Source: Streptomyces sp. 11x1 (GTDB lineage: Bacteria; Actinomycetota; Actinomycetes; Streptomycetales; Streptomycetaceae). Taken from it: a DNA stretch of 64,000 nt. How positions within the stretch are numbered: the stretch's first letter is position 1; each line of letters opens with the position of its first letter. The stretch covers positions 248,001 to 312,000 of the forward strand of contig NZ_CP122458.1 of NCBI RefSeq assembly GCF_032598905.1. Reading direction: 5' to 3'. Both the position numbers and the translations under genes were made by a program. Under the pieces are notes generated by a model. That model worked only from the letters and a program-made list of their open reading frames with translations, made no database searches and was not told where the DNA came from. Of this stretch, positions 17,025-25,135 are shown in pieces.

Positions 17025-17803
17025 CGCTGTCCCCTCGTCGCCGGTGCGGCCAGGCGGTCGCGGCAGGCGCGTGCGACCAGGTGCGGCAGGTCGGGGGAAT
17101 CGGCGAAGAAGTGGTCGCCGGTGACGGTGTGGCTGACGATGGGGCCGGTGGTCCAGCGCTGCCAGTGGGTGAGTGTTGCGGGTTCGGTCAGCGGGTCGTC
17201 GCTGCCGGCGAAGACCAGCACGGGGCAGGTGACGGGGCCGCCGGTGGCGGGGTGGAGGGCGGCGGCGCGCAGGGAGGCGGCCAGGCGCAGGTCGTCGCGC
17301 AGCACGGGCAGGACGCTGCGCCGCCACAGCCCGCCCGGGGAGGCGGAGGTTCCGCTGGGCAGGGAGCCGAGGTTCTCCAGCAGGGGCAGCAGGTCGGCAT
17401 CGGGCAGGTCGGCGGCGCCGACCAGGGCGGTGCTGGTGTGCGGGGGCGGGCAGGCGCCGACGGCGAGGAGCAGCGGCGGCGGGGCCCCGGCGTCGGCCAG
17501 GGCCCGGGTGAGGGTGTAGGCGACGAGGGCGCCCAGGCTGTGCCCGTACAGTGCGTAGGGGCCCAGGCGGGCCGCGGTCAGCAGGGGGGGCAGCAGGTCG
17601 GCCAGGAGGGCGGCGCGGTCGGTGATGCGCGGCTCTCGCCGGCGGTTCTCGCGGCCGGGCAGCGGCAGGGGCGTGACGTCGAGGGTGGTGCCGGCCGCTG
17701 TGGGCCAGCGCCGGTAGCTGGCCACTCCCGCGCCGGCGTGGGCGAGGCAGTAGAGCCTGACCCGCCCCTCGCCCGCCCCGTCGTCTCGCGTCCGGGAAGC
17801 CAT
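17021..17803 (-). CDS. Type II thioesterase
   Basis: 260-residue alpha/beta hydrolase that removes misprimed or finished acyl groups from carrier proteins. Visible marks: LYCLAHAGAGVASYRRWP at residue 18 (oxyanion region), LYGHSLGALVAY with the nucleophile Ser near residue 98, the Asp in FAGSDDPLTEP and the His in GDHFF near 235. ATG at 17803 is the first gene of the TE-KS-CLF operon, all coupled by overlaps. Placement with the second KS/CLF pair suggests editing or release of that chain. Confidence 0.92.
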   Translation of the reverse strand: MASRTRDDGAGEGRVRLYCLAHAGAGVASYRRWPTAAGTTLDVTPLPLPGRENRRREPRITDRAALLADLLPPLLTAARLGPYALYGHSLGALVAYTLTRALADAGAPPPLLLAVGACPPPHTSTALVGAADLPDADLLPLLENLGSLPSGTSASPGGLWRRSVLPVLRDDLRLAASLRAAALHPATGGPVTCPVLVFAGSDDPLTEPATLTHWQRWTTGPIVSHTVTGDHFFADSPDLPHLVARACRDRLAAPATRGQR

Positions 17804-18117
17804 CGCTCGCCCTCCTGAGAATGTGGTCCTGTGCCGCGCAGGGCTCTGCTGCGGCCTGTCTCGCGCCTGGCCCGGTGCCTGCCCGCGCCGGTGCGGACCG
17901 CACCTGAAAGAGCGTGACGTGTGCGACTCGGGCGGCGCTCGACCGGCACCGGCCTCTCCGCGGGCCCCCGCCCCCTCGGTATGCCTGCCGTTGTGCTGCT
18001 CCGGCCGCCTCGGCGTGTGCGTGCCGTTGTGCTGGTCCGGGCCGTTTCCGTGTGCGGGTTCGCCGGTGCGTGTTCGCGGCCCGGGCGGGTGCCGGTTCGC
18101 CGGCGGTTGCGCCGCGT
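17804..18117. other. Gene-free spacer upstream of the TE-KS-CLF operon
   Basis: 314 bp between the thioesterase start and the end of the first SARP gene. It contains an imperfect direct repeat with the core TGCCGTTGTGCTG, once near 17986 and again near 18026, in the expected promoter zone of the TE-KS-CLF operon. Such spaced repeats could be activator sites, but no clean heptamer phasing is seen. Confidence 0.45.
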
Positions 18118-18939
18118 TCAGGCGGCGTACAGGTCGAAGGTGGAGGTGCGCCGGGGGCCGGAGAGGATGTCCAGGTGCGGGTCCACGGCGAGCATCGCCT
18201 GGTGCATGCGCTGCAGTTGGGGGGAGGGCTCCACGCCGAGTTCGTCGATGAGGCGCTGGCGCAGCCGGCGGTAGAGGTCCAGCGCGGCGGCCTGCCGGCC
18301 GGAGCGGTAGAGCGCCAGCATGGCCTGTGAGTGCAGCCCTTCGTGCTGGGGGTGACGGGCGATGAGGTGGGTGAGTTCGGCGATGAGTTCGACGTGCCGG
18401 CCGAGTCGGAGGTCGGCGTCGATGCGGCGTTCCTGGGCGACCAGGCGGCTCTGGTCCAGGCGCATGACCTCGATCTCGAGGATGGGTCCGACGCGGACGT
18501 CGACGAGGGCGGGGCCGTCCCACAGCTGCAGTGCCTGGCGCAGGAGGGTGGCGGAGCGTTCGTCCTGGCCGTCCTCGAAGGCCTGCCGGCCTTCGGCGAG
18601 AAGCCGCTCGTAGCGGTAGACGTCGACGGACTCGGCCGGTATCTGCAGCAGGTAGCCGCCGTAGCGGGTGGCCAGGACGTCCTTGGCGGTGCCCGGGGCG
18701 CCGGGGCCCATGGCGGTGCCGAGCATGCGGCGCAGCTGGAGGATGTACGTCTGGAGCGTGGTGAGCGAGCTCTGCGGCAGGTTGGTGCCCCAGATCTCCT
18801 CCATGAGGGTGGGCACGGGCACGACCCGGCCCGGGTAGAGCGCCAGCAGGGCCAGGATCTGGCGGGGCTTGCCCGCGGTGGGAACGATCGACATTCCATT
18901 GACGTCGGCGTTCAACGTGCCCAGAACTTTTATCTCCAT
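18118..18939 (-). CDS. SARP-family pathway activator 1
   Basis: 273 residues: an OmpR-type winged-helix DNA-binding domain (residues 1-95, MEIKVLGTLNADVNG, then PRQILALLALYPGRVVPV and ELW-like EEIWGTNLPQSSLTTLQTYI) followed by the bacterial transcriptional activation domain (residues 100-255, DVYRYERLLAEGRQAFEDG to DLYRRLRQRLIDELGVEPS). Small SARPs of this size activate antibiotic operons by binding heptamer repeats near -35. It is transcribed toward the TE-KS-CLF operon. No TTA codon was noticed. Confidence 0.94.
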   Translation of the reverse strand: MEIKVLGTLNADVNGMSIVPTAGKPRQILALLALYPGRVVPVPTLMEEIWGTNLPQSSLTTLQTYILQLRRMLGTAMGPGAPGTAKDVLATRYGGYLLQIPAESVDVYRYERLLAEGRQAFEDGQDERSATLLRQALQLWDGPALVDVRVGPILEIEVMRLDQSRLVAQERRIDADLRLGRHVELIAELTHLIARHPQHEGLHSQAMLALYRSGRQAAALDLYRRLRQRLIDELGVEPSPQLQRMHQAMLAVDPHLDILSGPRRTSTFDLYAA

Positions 18940-19684
18940 GATTCCTCCGAGCCGAGTCGTCCTTCGGTTGCGCGTTCGGTTTTCGACTCTGTGAATAGTG
19001 GCCTGCCGCAGCAGCGTTTGTCATTGCCGACAGGCACAGGCTAGAGGAATCTGATCTTCTTTTGAGCCGCGCGCCAGGCAGGCTCGAGAATTTCTTGAGT
19101 CTTTTTGCAGCCGGACCGTTCACCTGTGCTGACGTCCGGCTGATATACCGCTGACATCGTGTTTTCGGGGCGCCTTGGCGGTGGCGGGCCTCTGTCCCGC
19201 AGGGGGCGGGGGCTGTTAGTTTTCCGGCCATGGCGAAGGAAGCTCACGGCACCTGCCCCGGTCGTGGTGCGGCCCCGGCCGCCCGGGAGATGCTGAGCCG
19301 TCTCGCGAAGCCAGCGGGGTCCGCGCCCCCGGACTCCGCCGGTTTCGGCGACGCGCTGCGGGGGTGTGAGTTTCTGCCAGAGGTGCCCGGCAGGACGCTG
19401 CCGGCCCTGCCGGGCGCCTGCCGTCGCCGCAGCCTTCGGGCGGGCTTTTCCGGTCTGGGGGCGGATGCGGCCTGAAGCCCCTCTCGAGGAATCCTTCACG
19501 GGCCCCTGAAAACAGCTGGTGAATCCGGCGCGGCGGCGGCCGGGCAACTATCTTCACCCGAGGAAGAAAGCCCCCGGCGTATTGTCTCCGAGAAATTTTC
19601 CCGGAGATCGTTCCCGGTGGGTGATTCGGCCGCCCCTATCCGGGTCCGGCCGACGTTTCGCTGGTTTTCTCGGGGCAGGACTAG
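18940..19684. other. Long divergent spacer between two SARP genes
   Basis: 745 bp separating SARP 1 (leftward) from SARP 2 (rightward). It is AT-richer near both starts, with an imperfect palindrome around 19083-19100 (CTCGAGAATTTCTTGAG). A short ORF at 19230-19475 lacks a ribosome-binding site and family resemblance and is not called. The length suggests extensive regulatory input. Confidence 0.5.
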
Positions 19685-20845
19685 ATGGAATTTCAGGTTC
19701 TTGGTTCGGTCCAGGTCCACGACGAGCGCTCCGGTGTCCTCGTCGTGCCCACGGGCGCGAAGCAGCGTGCGCTGCTGGGCACCCTGGTGGTGCGGGCCGG
19801 CCATCTGGTGCCCACCGGGCTCCTCGTCGACGAGCTGTGGGGCGAGCACCCGCCGGCGAATGCGGCCAATGCCCTGCAGGCCCATGTGGGCCGGCTGCGG
19901 CGGCTGCTGCCGGGGGCGGTGCCGGGCTCGGGCGAGCGGCATCACCCGTTCCTGGTGACCCGTCCGCTGGGCTATGTGCTCAGTCTGGGCCGCGCCGAGA
20001 CGGACGTGCGGCGCTTTCGCCGTCTGGCGCAGCAGGGGCGGGCGCTGGCCGGCACCGATCCCGCCGGCGCGGCCGAGGTGCTGCGCCGGGGCCTGGCACT
20101 GTGGCGCGGCCCGGCCCTGCAGGGCAGCGGGCGCGGCGCGGTCTGCTCGGCCGAGGCGGCGCTGCTGGAGGAGATGCGGCTGACCGCTCTGGAGCGGCTG
20201 TACGAGGCGGAGGTGCGCACGGGGCGCGGCCAGGAGATCACCGGCGAGCTGGAGGAGCTGACGGCCGCTCACCCGCTGCGGGAACGCTTCTACGAGCTGC
20301 TGATGAGCGCGCTGCACCGCTGCGGCCGGCAGGCGGAAGCACTGGGCACCTACGACCGGGCCCGCCGCGCTCTCGTGCACGACCTGGGCATCGAACCGGG
20401 CCCGGCGCTGCGCGGCTGTCTGCAGACGATCCTGCGCCAGGACCCCTGGTCCCCTCCCCCGGCCCCGGCCCCGTCTGCGGCCCACATCCCCGCGGCGGCG
20501 CCCGCTCCCGGGGCGGGAGCGCCCGGCACCGCTCCGGCGCCGGCACCACCACCGGCGGCGGCCGCGCCTGCGGGGGGCGGGCATCCGGCGGCCGGGCATC
20601 CGGGGGGCGACGTGCTCGGCGTACGGGCGTTGTACGAGGAGCTGCTCCGGCTGCGCGGCCACGTCGAGCGCCTGAGCCGTGAACAGCGGGCTCTGGCCGA
20701 GCGCCTGGACCAGGCGGACGGGGACCGCATGGACGGGGACCGCCCGGACCGGGTGGACCGCATGGCACGGGCCGGCCGCGTGGACGGGGCGGACCGCGTG
20801 GAGGGGGTCACCCGTGTGGAGGGGGCGCGGGCGGTGGGCCGTTAG
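19685..20845 (+). CDS. SARP-family activator 2 with proline-rich and coiled-coil tail
   Basis: 386 residues. Residues 1-95 form the winged helix (MEFQVLGSVQVHDERSG, RALLGTLVVRAGHLVPTG, VDELWGEHPPANAANALQAH) and 100-250 the activation domain (DVRRFRRLAQQGRAL to LVHDLGIEPGPALRG). Unlike the other two SARPs it carries about 130 extra residues: a Pro/Ala linker, a heptad-rich coiled coil (LRGHVERLSREQRALAERL) and a repetitive Asp/Arg/Val tail. The tail may mediate oligomerisation. It is transcribed away from SARP 1 and convergent with SARP 3. Confidence 0.9.
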   Translation: MEFQVLGSVQVHDERSGVLVVPTGAKQRALLGTLVVRAGHLVPTGLLVDELWGEHPPANAANALQAHVGRLRRLLPGAVPGSGERHHPFLVTRPLGYVLSLGRAETDVRRFRRLAQQGRALAGTDPAGAAEVLRRGLALWRGPALQGSGRGAVCSAEAALLEEMRLTALERLYEAEVRTGRGQEITGELEELTAAHPLRERFYELLMSALHRCGRQAEALGTYDRARRALVHDLGIEPGPALRGCLQTILRQDPWSPPPAPAPSAAHIPAAAPAPGAGAPGTAPAPAPPPAAAAPAGGGHPAAGHPGGDVLGVRALYEELLRLRGHVERLSREQRALAERLDQADGDRMDGDRPDRVDRMARAGRVDGADRVEGVTRVEGARAVGR

Positions 20846-21494
20846 AACCCGTCTTTGAACCCTGCTACAGGGCCTGTTGCGGGTCGTGTGGCAAGAATGA
20901 CGATCTCCTTCCGTCCGCCGATGGTCGGCCGTGTGCAGGGACCTGCCCGGCCCGGGAATTCACGAGGAACTTTCCGCTGTCTGAGCAGGTGGACTCCACC
21001 GATACGCCTCACCGCAGAGGTGCCATCATGCGGCACGTCGGCCTTGATCGACAGAAAATCCCGGCCAAGGTGACGCAAAATCAATTGATTGAGCGGCCTG
21101 GACTTGATTGGCGCCATGATGCGTACCGGCGATCAAACGCCTGGCCTGTTTCGGACTGCGGCCGTGGCACTCCGGTACCGAGAGCAGAAACATGGTCACC
21201 GATTTTGAACTGGATCTTCGTATCGACCTCGACGAGCTTCCGGTCCTCGGCCATGATCTCCTCGTACCGCGCCCGGGAAACGCCCGGCCTTCGTGCTCGT
21301 GGGCATGACGCCCACCACCCTTCGGCACGGGACGCCGGCACTCCCTCCGCCGGCGACAAGTCCCGGCCTCTGCGCGCAGCATCCTGCCGCACGAGACCCA
21401 TGGCTGCGGCCGGTGAGGCGGTGCGGCTGGGGTGGCGGTGGTGCGGGCCGGGGGCTGTGTCGGTGGCGCCGGGTGCGGCGCCGCGGAAAACCTC
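20846..21494. other. Convergent spacer between SARP 2 and SARP 3
   Basis: 649 bp of lower-GC DNA between the two convergent SARP genes. No strong terminator hairpin was found. On the minus strand a short ORF (21081-21254, listed separately) is the only coding candidate. Confidence 0.5.
21081..21254 (-). CDS. Possible 57-residue small protein
   Basis: ATG at 21254 preceded closely by GAGGAG, with a product beginning MAEDRKLVEVDTKIQFKIGD. Codon third positions are GC-rich for the first 15 codons and then relax, so it may be a real gene, a truncated gene or chance. No family recognised. Confidence 0.3.
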   Translation of the reverse strand: MAEDRKLVEVDTKIQFKIGDHVSALGTGVPRPQSETGQAFDRRYASWRQSSPGRSIN

Positions 21495-22334
21495 TCAGCG
21501 GCCTGCCAGTTCGGGGCCGCGGGTCATCAGGCGGGCTCCGGCGGCGCCGGCGGGGGCGGGCGATTCGGGGCGGGCCATGAGGACCGAGCGCTGGAGGCGG
21601 CTGAGCGCTGTGGAGGGTTCCAGGCCCAGCTCGGCCACGAGGGTGGCGCGCAGCCGCTGGTAGACGCTCAGTGCCTCGCCGCGCCGGCCGGAGCGGTGCA
21701 GCGCCAGCATGAACTGGCCGTGCAGGCTCTCGTGCATGCGGTACTGCTTGACCAGGACCGTCAGTTCGGACAGCAGCTCCCGGTGGCGGCCCAGCCGCAG
21801 GTCGGCCTCGATGCGCTGGTCCAGCGCGCACAGCCGCGACTCCTCCAGGCGCCGGATCTCCATGTCGATCCGGCCGCCGGCCTGGATGTCGGTGAGCACC
21901 TGGCCGTTCCACAGCGAGAGCGCGTCGGCCAGACGGCGCGCGGCCGCGGTGTAGTCCTCGGCGTCCATGGCCCGGTAGCCCGCGCCCGCGCGCCGCTCGA
22001 ACTCGCGGAAGTCCACCGTGCCGCCGCGGCTCTCCAGGCGGTAGCCGCCGGGGACGGTGGTGAGGACGTCCTTGGCGGTGCAGCGTTCGTTCGCGTCGTG
22101 CGCCAGCGCCCCGGCCATCAGCTCGCGCAGCTGCAGCACGTACGTCTGCAGTGTGGTGCGCGCGCTGCGCGGGGGGTTCTCGCCCCACAGTTCCTCGATG
22201 AGCGTGGCCACGGAGACCACCTGGTCGGCGTTGAGCGCGAGGAGGGCGAGGACCTGCCGCGGCTTGGGCGCCGTAGGGACGACCGACACTCCGTTCTCGC
22301 GCACCGACAGCGCACCCAGCACTTCGATGTCCAC
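21495..22334 (-). CDS. SARP-family activator 3
   Basis: 279 residues with the winged helix (MDIEVLGALSVRENG, RQVLALLALNADQVV, EELWGENPPRSARTTLQTYV) and activation domain (DFREFERRAGAGYRAMDAED to SVYQRLRATLVAELGLEPS), plus a short Ala/Gly tail. It resembles SARP 1 more than SARP 2. Its upstream DNA contains the half-site CGGTTTGT also present in the ARE-like palindrome at 24878-24899, which suggests control by a gamma-butyrolactone-receptor homologue. No TTA codon was noticed. Confidence 0.93.
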   Translation of the reverse strand: MDIEVLGALSVRENGVSVVPTAPKPRQVLALLALNADQVVSVATLIEELWGENPPRSARTTLQTYVLQLRELMAGALAHDANERCTAKDVLTTVPGGYRLESRGGTVDFREFERRAGAGYRAMDAEDYTAAARRLADALSLWNGQVLTDIQAGGRIDMEIRRLEESRLCALDQRIEADLRLGRHRELLSELTVLVKQYRMHESLHGQFMLALHRSGRRGEALSVYQRLRATLVAELGLEPSTALSRLQRSVLMARPESPAPAGAAGARLMTRGPELAGR

Positions 22335-22618
22335 GTTCTCCCCCTGGAGTCAGGCTTCAGGACCGATGCATCTCGACCCGTGACTCCATAAAAAAACAGC
22401 ACAGTCGGTTTGTCAATACCAGACTCGCTTTACTGTTTATGACGATCATCCAGCCACACCCGAGGAAACGATCACGCCACGGAGGGTGATCCGGCACCGG
22501 ACCCGCCGCGAAAACATGCCCTACAGGGGCATTTCAGCCGCGGGAGATCGCAGTGGTTGCCCTTTGAATCAGACTGCCGAGACCATTGAAGGGCAAATAA
22601 AAAGACTGTGTCGTCGGA
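22335..22618. promoter_or_regulatory. SARP 3 promoter region with ARE-like half-site
   Basis: 284 bp between SARP 3 and the TetR gene, the most AT-rich stretch nearby. CGGTTTGT at 22406-22413 equals one arm of the palindrome at 24878-24899. A second inverted repeat, TTGCCCTT at 22557-22564 with AAGGGCAA at 22589-22596, lies just after the TetR stop and may end that transcript. Confidence 0.45.
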
Positions 22619-23227
22619 TTAGTGGGTGCCGTGGGGCTTCAGGGCGGGGAGCAGTTCCCTGGTGGCCAGCGTGGGCAGCAGCAGCTCCCAGAACCTGGCG
22701 ATGGTCTGGCGGGAGAGCCAGTCGCCGTCGCGCCTGGCGAGCACCTCGAATCCCGCGGTCGTGGCCACCACGGCGGTGGCCACGGCCAGGGTGGAGACGT
22801 CCGTGCGCAGTTCACCGGTGCCGGCGGCGCGTTCGAGCAGGTGCTCGACCCAGTCCTGCCAGTGCCCGCAGACGTCGGTGGGCCTCTCGCGGCCGGCGTC
22901 CCGGCCGAGTTCGAACCCCGCGCGCAGCACGACGTCGGCACGCAGCTGGCGCGCGAGCTGGTGGGTGGTGTCCACGAGGTTCTGCAGGCTGCCGCCGGCA
23001 GGGGGCTGAGCCACGATGTCGCGCAGGCGCAGGGCGGCCGCGTCCGCGACTGCTTGCGCCAGCGCGGTCTTGCTGGCGAAGTGGAAGTGCAGGGCGCCGT
23101 TGCTCACCCCGGCCCGCGCGCTGATGGTGGTGAGCGAGGCGAGCGCGTATCCCTCCCGGTCGAAGACCTCGGCCGCGGATCTGATCAGCTTCTGCCTGGT
23201 GCGTGCCGCCCTTTCCTGTTTGACCAT
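22619..23227 (-). CDS. TetR regulator, gamma-butyrolactone-receptor-like (ArpA/ScbR family)
   Basis: 202 residues. The N-terminal helix-turn-helix (RTRQKLIRSAAEVFDREGYA then ISARAGVSNGALHFHFASK) is characteristic of ArpA/ScbR-type autoregulator receptors and pseudo-receptors. The C-terminal ligand domain includes RAGFELGRDAG, WQDWVEHLLERA and WLSRQTIARFWE. It starts 11 bp after the carboxylase beta gene stop, so it is the last gene of that operon. The ARE-like palindrome upstream of the beta gene would make it autoregulatory. Whether it binds the local autoregulator or is a pseudo-receptor is unknown. Confidence 0.9.
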   Translation of the reverse strand: MVKQERAARTRQKLIRSAAEVFDREGYALASLTTISARAGVSNGALHFHFASKTALAQAVADAAALRLRDIVAQPPAGGSLQNLVDTTHQLARQLRADVVLRAGFELGRDAGRERPTDVCGHWQDWVEHLLERAAGTGELRTDVSTLAVATAVVATTAGFEVLARRDGDWLSRQTIARFWELLLPTLATRELLPALKPHGTH

Positions 23228-23238
23228 CGCGTGCTCCG

Positions 23239-24831
23239 TTACTGAGGGGGGTTGCCGTGCTTGCGCGAGGGGAGGTCCGCGTGCTTGGTGCGGAGCACGG
23301 TCAGGGAACTGATCAGCACCTGGCGGGTCCTGGCGGGGTCGATGACGTCATCGACCAGACCGCGCTCGGCCGCGTAGTAGGGGTGCATCAGCTCGGCCTT
23401 GTACTCCTTGACCATGCGCTCGCGCATCGCCTCGGGGTCCTCGGCCTCGGCGATCCGGCGCCGGAAGATGACGTTGGCGGCGCCCTCGGCACCCATGACG
23501 GCGATCTCGTTGGTCGGCCAGGCGTAGCTGAGGTCGGCGCCGATGGACTGGGAGTCCATGACGATATAGGCACCGCCGTAGGCCTTGCGCAGGATCAGCG
23601 AGATCCGGGGCACGGTCGCGTTGCAGTAGGCGTACAGCAGCTTCGCGCCGCGGCGGATGATCCCTTCGTGCTCCTGGTCGACGCCGGGCAGGAAGCCGGG
23701 CACGTCCAGCAGCGTGATGACCGGGATGTTGAAGGCGTCGCACATCTGCACGAACCGTGCGGCCTTCTCGCTGGCCTCGATGTCGAGGACGCCCGCCAGG
23801 GACTGCGGCTGGCTGGCGACGATGCCGACGACCTGGCCGCCGAGGCGGGCGAGGGCGCAGATGATGTTGCGGGCCCAGCGCTCGTGGACCTCCAGGAAGT
23901 CGCCGTCGTCGACGATCTCCGCGATGACCTCGCTCATGTCGTAGGGCCGGTTGCCGTCGGCCGGGACCAGCTCCACCAGCGCGGGCGAGGTCCGGGTCTG
24001 CGGATCGGTGCACGGCGTGCACGGGGGGAACTCGCGGTTGTTCTGCGGGAGCATCGACAGCAGGTAGCGCACCTCGGCGATGCAGGTCTCCTCGTCGTCG
24101 TAGGCGAAGTGCGCCACCCCGGAGGTCTCGGCGTGCACGTCCGCGCCGCCCAGGCCGTTGTGGGTGATCTCCTCGCCGGTGACCGCCTTGACGACGTCCG
24201 GGCCGGTGATGAACATCTGCGAGGTCCCGCGGACCATGAACACGAAGTCCGTCAGGGCGGGACTGTAGGCCGCGCCGCCCGCGCACGGGCCGAGCATCAC
24301 ACTGATCTGCGGGATGACACCCGAGGCCCGGGCGTTGCGCTGGAAGATGCCGCCGTAGCCCGCCAGCGCCGAGACACCCTCCTGGATCCGCGCGCCCGCA
24401 CCGTCGTTGAGCGAGACCAGCGGCGCACCGGCCGCGATGGCCATGTCCATGATCTTGTGGATCTTCGCGGCGTGGGCCTCGCCCAGCGCCCCGCCGAAGA
24501 TCCTGAAGTCATGGGCGTAGACGAAGACCGTACGGCCCTCCACCGTGCCCCAGCCGGTGATCACACCGTCGGTGTACGGCTTCCTGGCCTCCAGACCGAA
24601 CCCGGTGGCCCGGTGCCGGCGCAGCTGCTCGACCTCGCTGAACGAACCCGCATCCAGCAGCAGCCCGATGCGCTCGCGGGCGGTCAGCTTGCCCTTGGCA
24701 TGCTGCGCCTCGGTCGCCTTCCCGCCGGGGCCGGCCAGCGCCTCGGCCCGCACCATCTGCAGCTCGGCCACCCGCTCGCGCGCGCTCGCCGCGTCCGCAA
24801 AAGCCCGGGGAATGTCATTGAGGACCGTCAT
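23239..24831 (-). CDS. Acyl-CoA carboxylase beta (carboxyltransferase) subunit
   Basis: 530 residues from the ATG at 24831 with AGGGAG upstream. It transfers CO2 from biotin to acetyl- or propionyl-CoA to give malonyl/methylmalonyl-CoA extender. Marks are GKLTARERIGLLLDAGSF, the N-oxyanion region LNDGAGARIQEGV, GPCAGGAAYSPALTDF and the C-lobe LLDVPGFLPGVDQEHEGIIR plus KAYGGAYIVM. Inside a type II PKS cluster it most likely boosts malonyl-CoA. Substrate choice depends on one residue that I did not try to assign. The biotinylated alpha subunit is absent, presumably shared. Confidence 0.94.
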   Translation of the reverse strand: MTVLNDIPRAFADAASARERVAELQMVRAEALAGPGGKATEAQHAKGKLTARERIGLLLDAGSFSEVEQLRRHRATGFGLEARKPYTDGVITGWGTVEGRTVFVYAHDFRIFGGALGEAHAAKIHKIMDMAIAAGAPLVSLNDGAGARIQEGVSALAGYGGIFQRNARASGVIPQISVMLGPCAGGAAYSPALTDFVFMVRGTSQMFITGPDVVKAVTGEEITHNGLGGADVHAETSGVAHFAYDDEETCIAEVRYLLSMLPQNNREFPPCTPCTDPQTRTSPALVELVPADGNRPYDMSEVIAEIVDDGDFLEVHERWARNIICALARLGGQVVGIVASQPQSLAGVLDIEASEKAARFVQMCDAFNIPVITLLDVPGFLPGVDQEHEGIIRRGAKLLYAYCNATVPRISLILRKAYGGAYIVMDSQSIGADLSYAWPTNEIAVMGAEGAANVIFRRRIAEAEDPEAMRERMVKEYKAELMHPYYAAERGLVDDVIDPARTRQVLISSLTVLRTKHADLPSRKHGNPPQ

Positions 24832-24877
24832 GGGACAACTCCCTCCTCGCGGTGCGGCCAACGACCCCTACAAAGTA

Positions 24878-24899
24878 ACAAACCGTAAGGACGGTTTGT
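24878..24899. promoter_or_regulatory. ARE-like palindromic operator
   Basis: Perfect 9-bp inverted repeat: ACAAACCGT (24878-24886), spacer AAGG, ACGGTTTGT (24891-24899). It lies 47 bp upstream of the carboxylase beta gene that is followed by the TetR gene. The half-site fits autoregulatory elements bound by gamma-butyrolactone-receptor homologues. Most likely an operator for the TetR at 22619-23227. Confidence 0.7.
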
Positions 24900-24940
24900 A
24901 GGTGGCGCGCACACGAAATTTATCATGCGGAATGCCGGCT

Positions 24941-25135
24941 TCACTGCCAGCTGTACGGAGAGCGGTAGCCCCCTCGCGCCTGCCCGGGGCGCCACAGCGG
25001 GGACTCGGCCTGCCCGGAGTCGGCCTCCGGGCCCGGCGCGGACAGCAGCACCGTCAACACGACGGTGACCGCGGCCAGTTCCTCTGGTGTGGCCCGGCCC
25101 CGCTCCACTCGAAGTACGGCGTCCGTGCTGCTCAT
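24941..25135 (-). CDS. Acyl-CoA carboxylase epsilon subunit
   Basis: 64-residue accessory subunit that stabilises the actinobacterial carboxylase beta-alpha complex. The N-terminal VLRVERGRATPEELAAVTVV and the C-terminal WRPGQARGGYRSPYSWQ match the epsilon family (RG.PT.EELAA...W). ATG at 25135. It precedes the beta gene by about 110 bp; the usual order in Streptomyces is beta then epsilon, so the arrangement is reversed here. The palindromic operator lies between the two genes. Confidence 0.85.
   Translation of the reverse strand: MSSTDAVLRVERGRATPEELAAVTVVLTVLLSAPGPEADSGQAESPLWRPGQARGGYRSPYSWQ

Noticed and set aside
19230..19475. An 81-codon ORF in the spacer between SARP 1 and SARP 2
   Set aside because: No ribosome-binding site, no family resemblance, and composition like the surrounding intergenic DNA.
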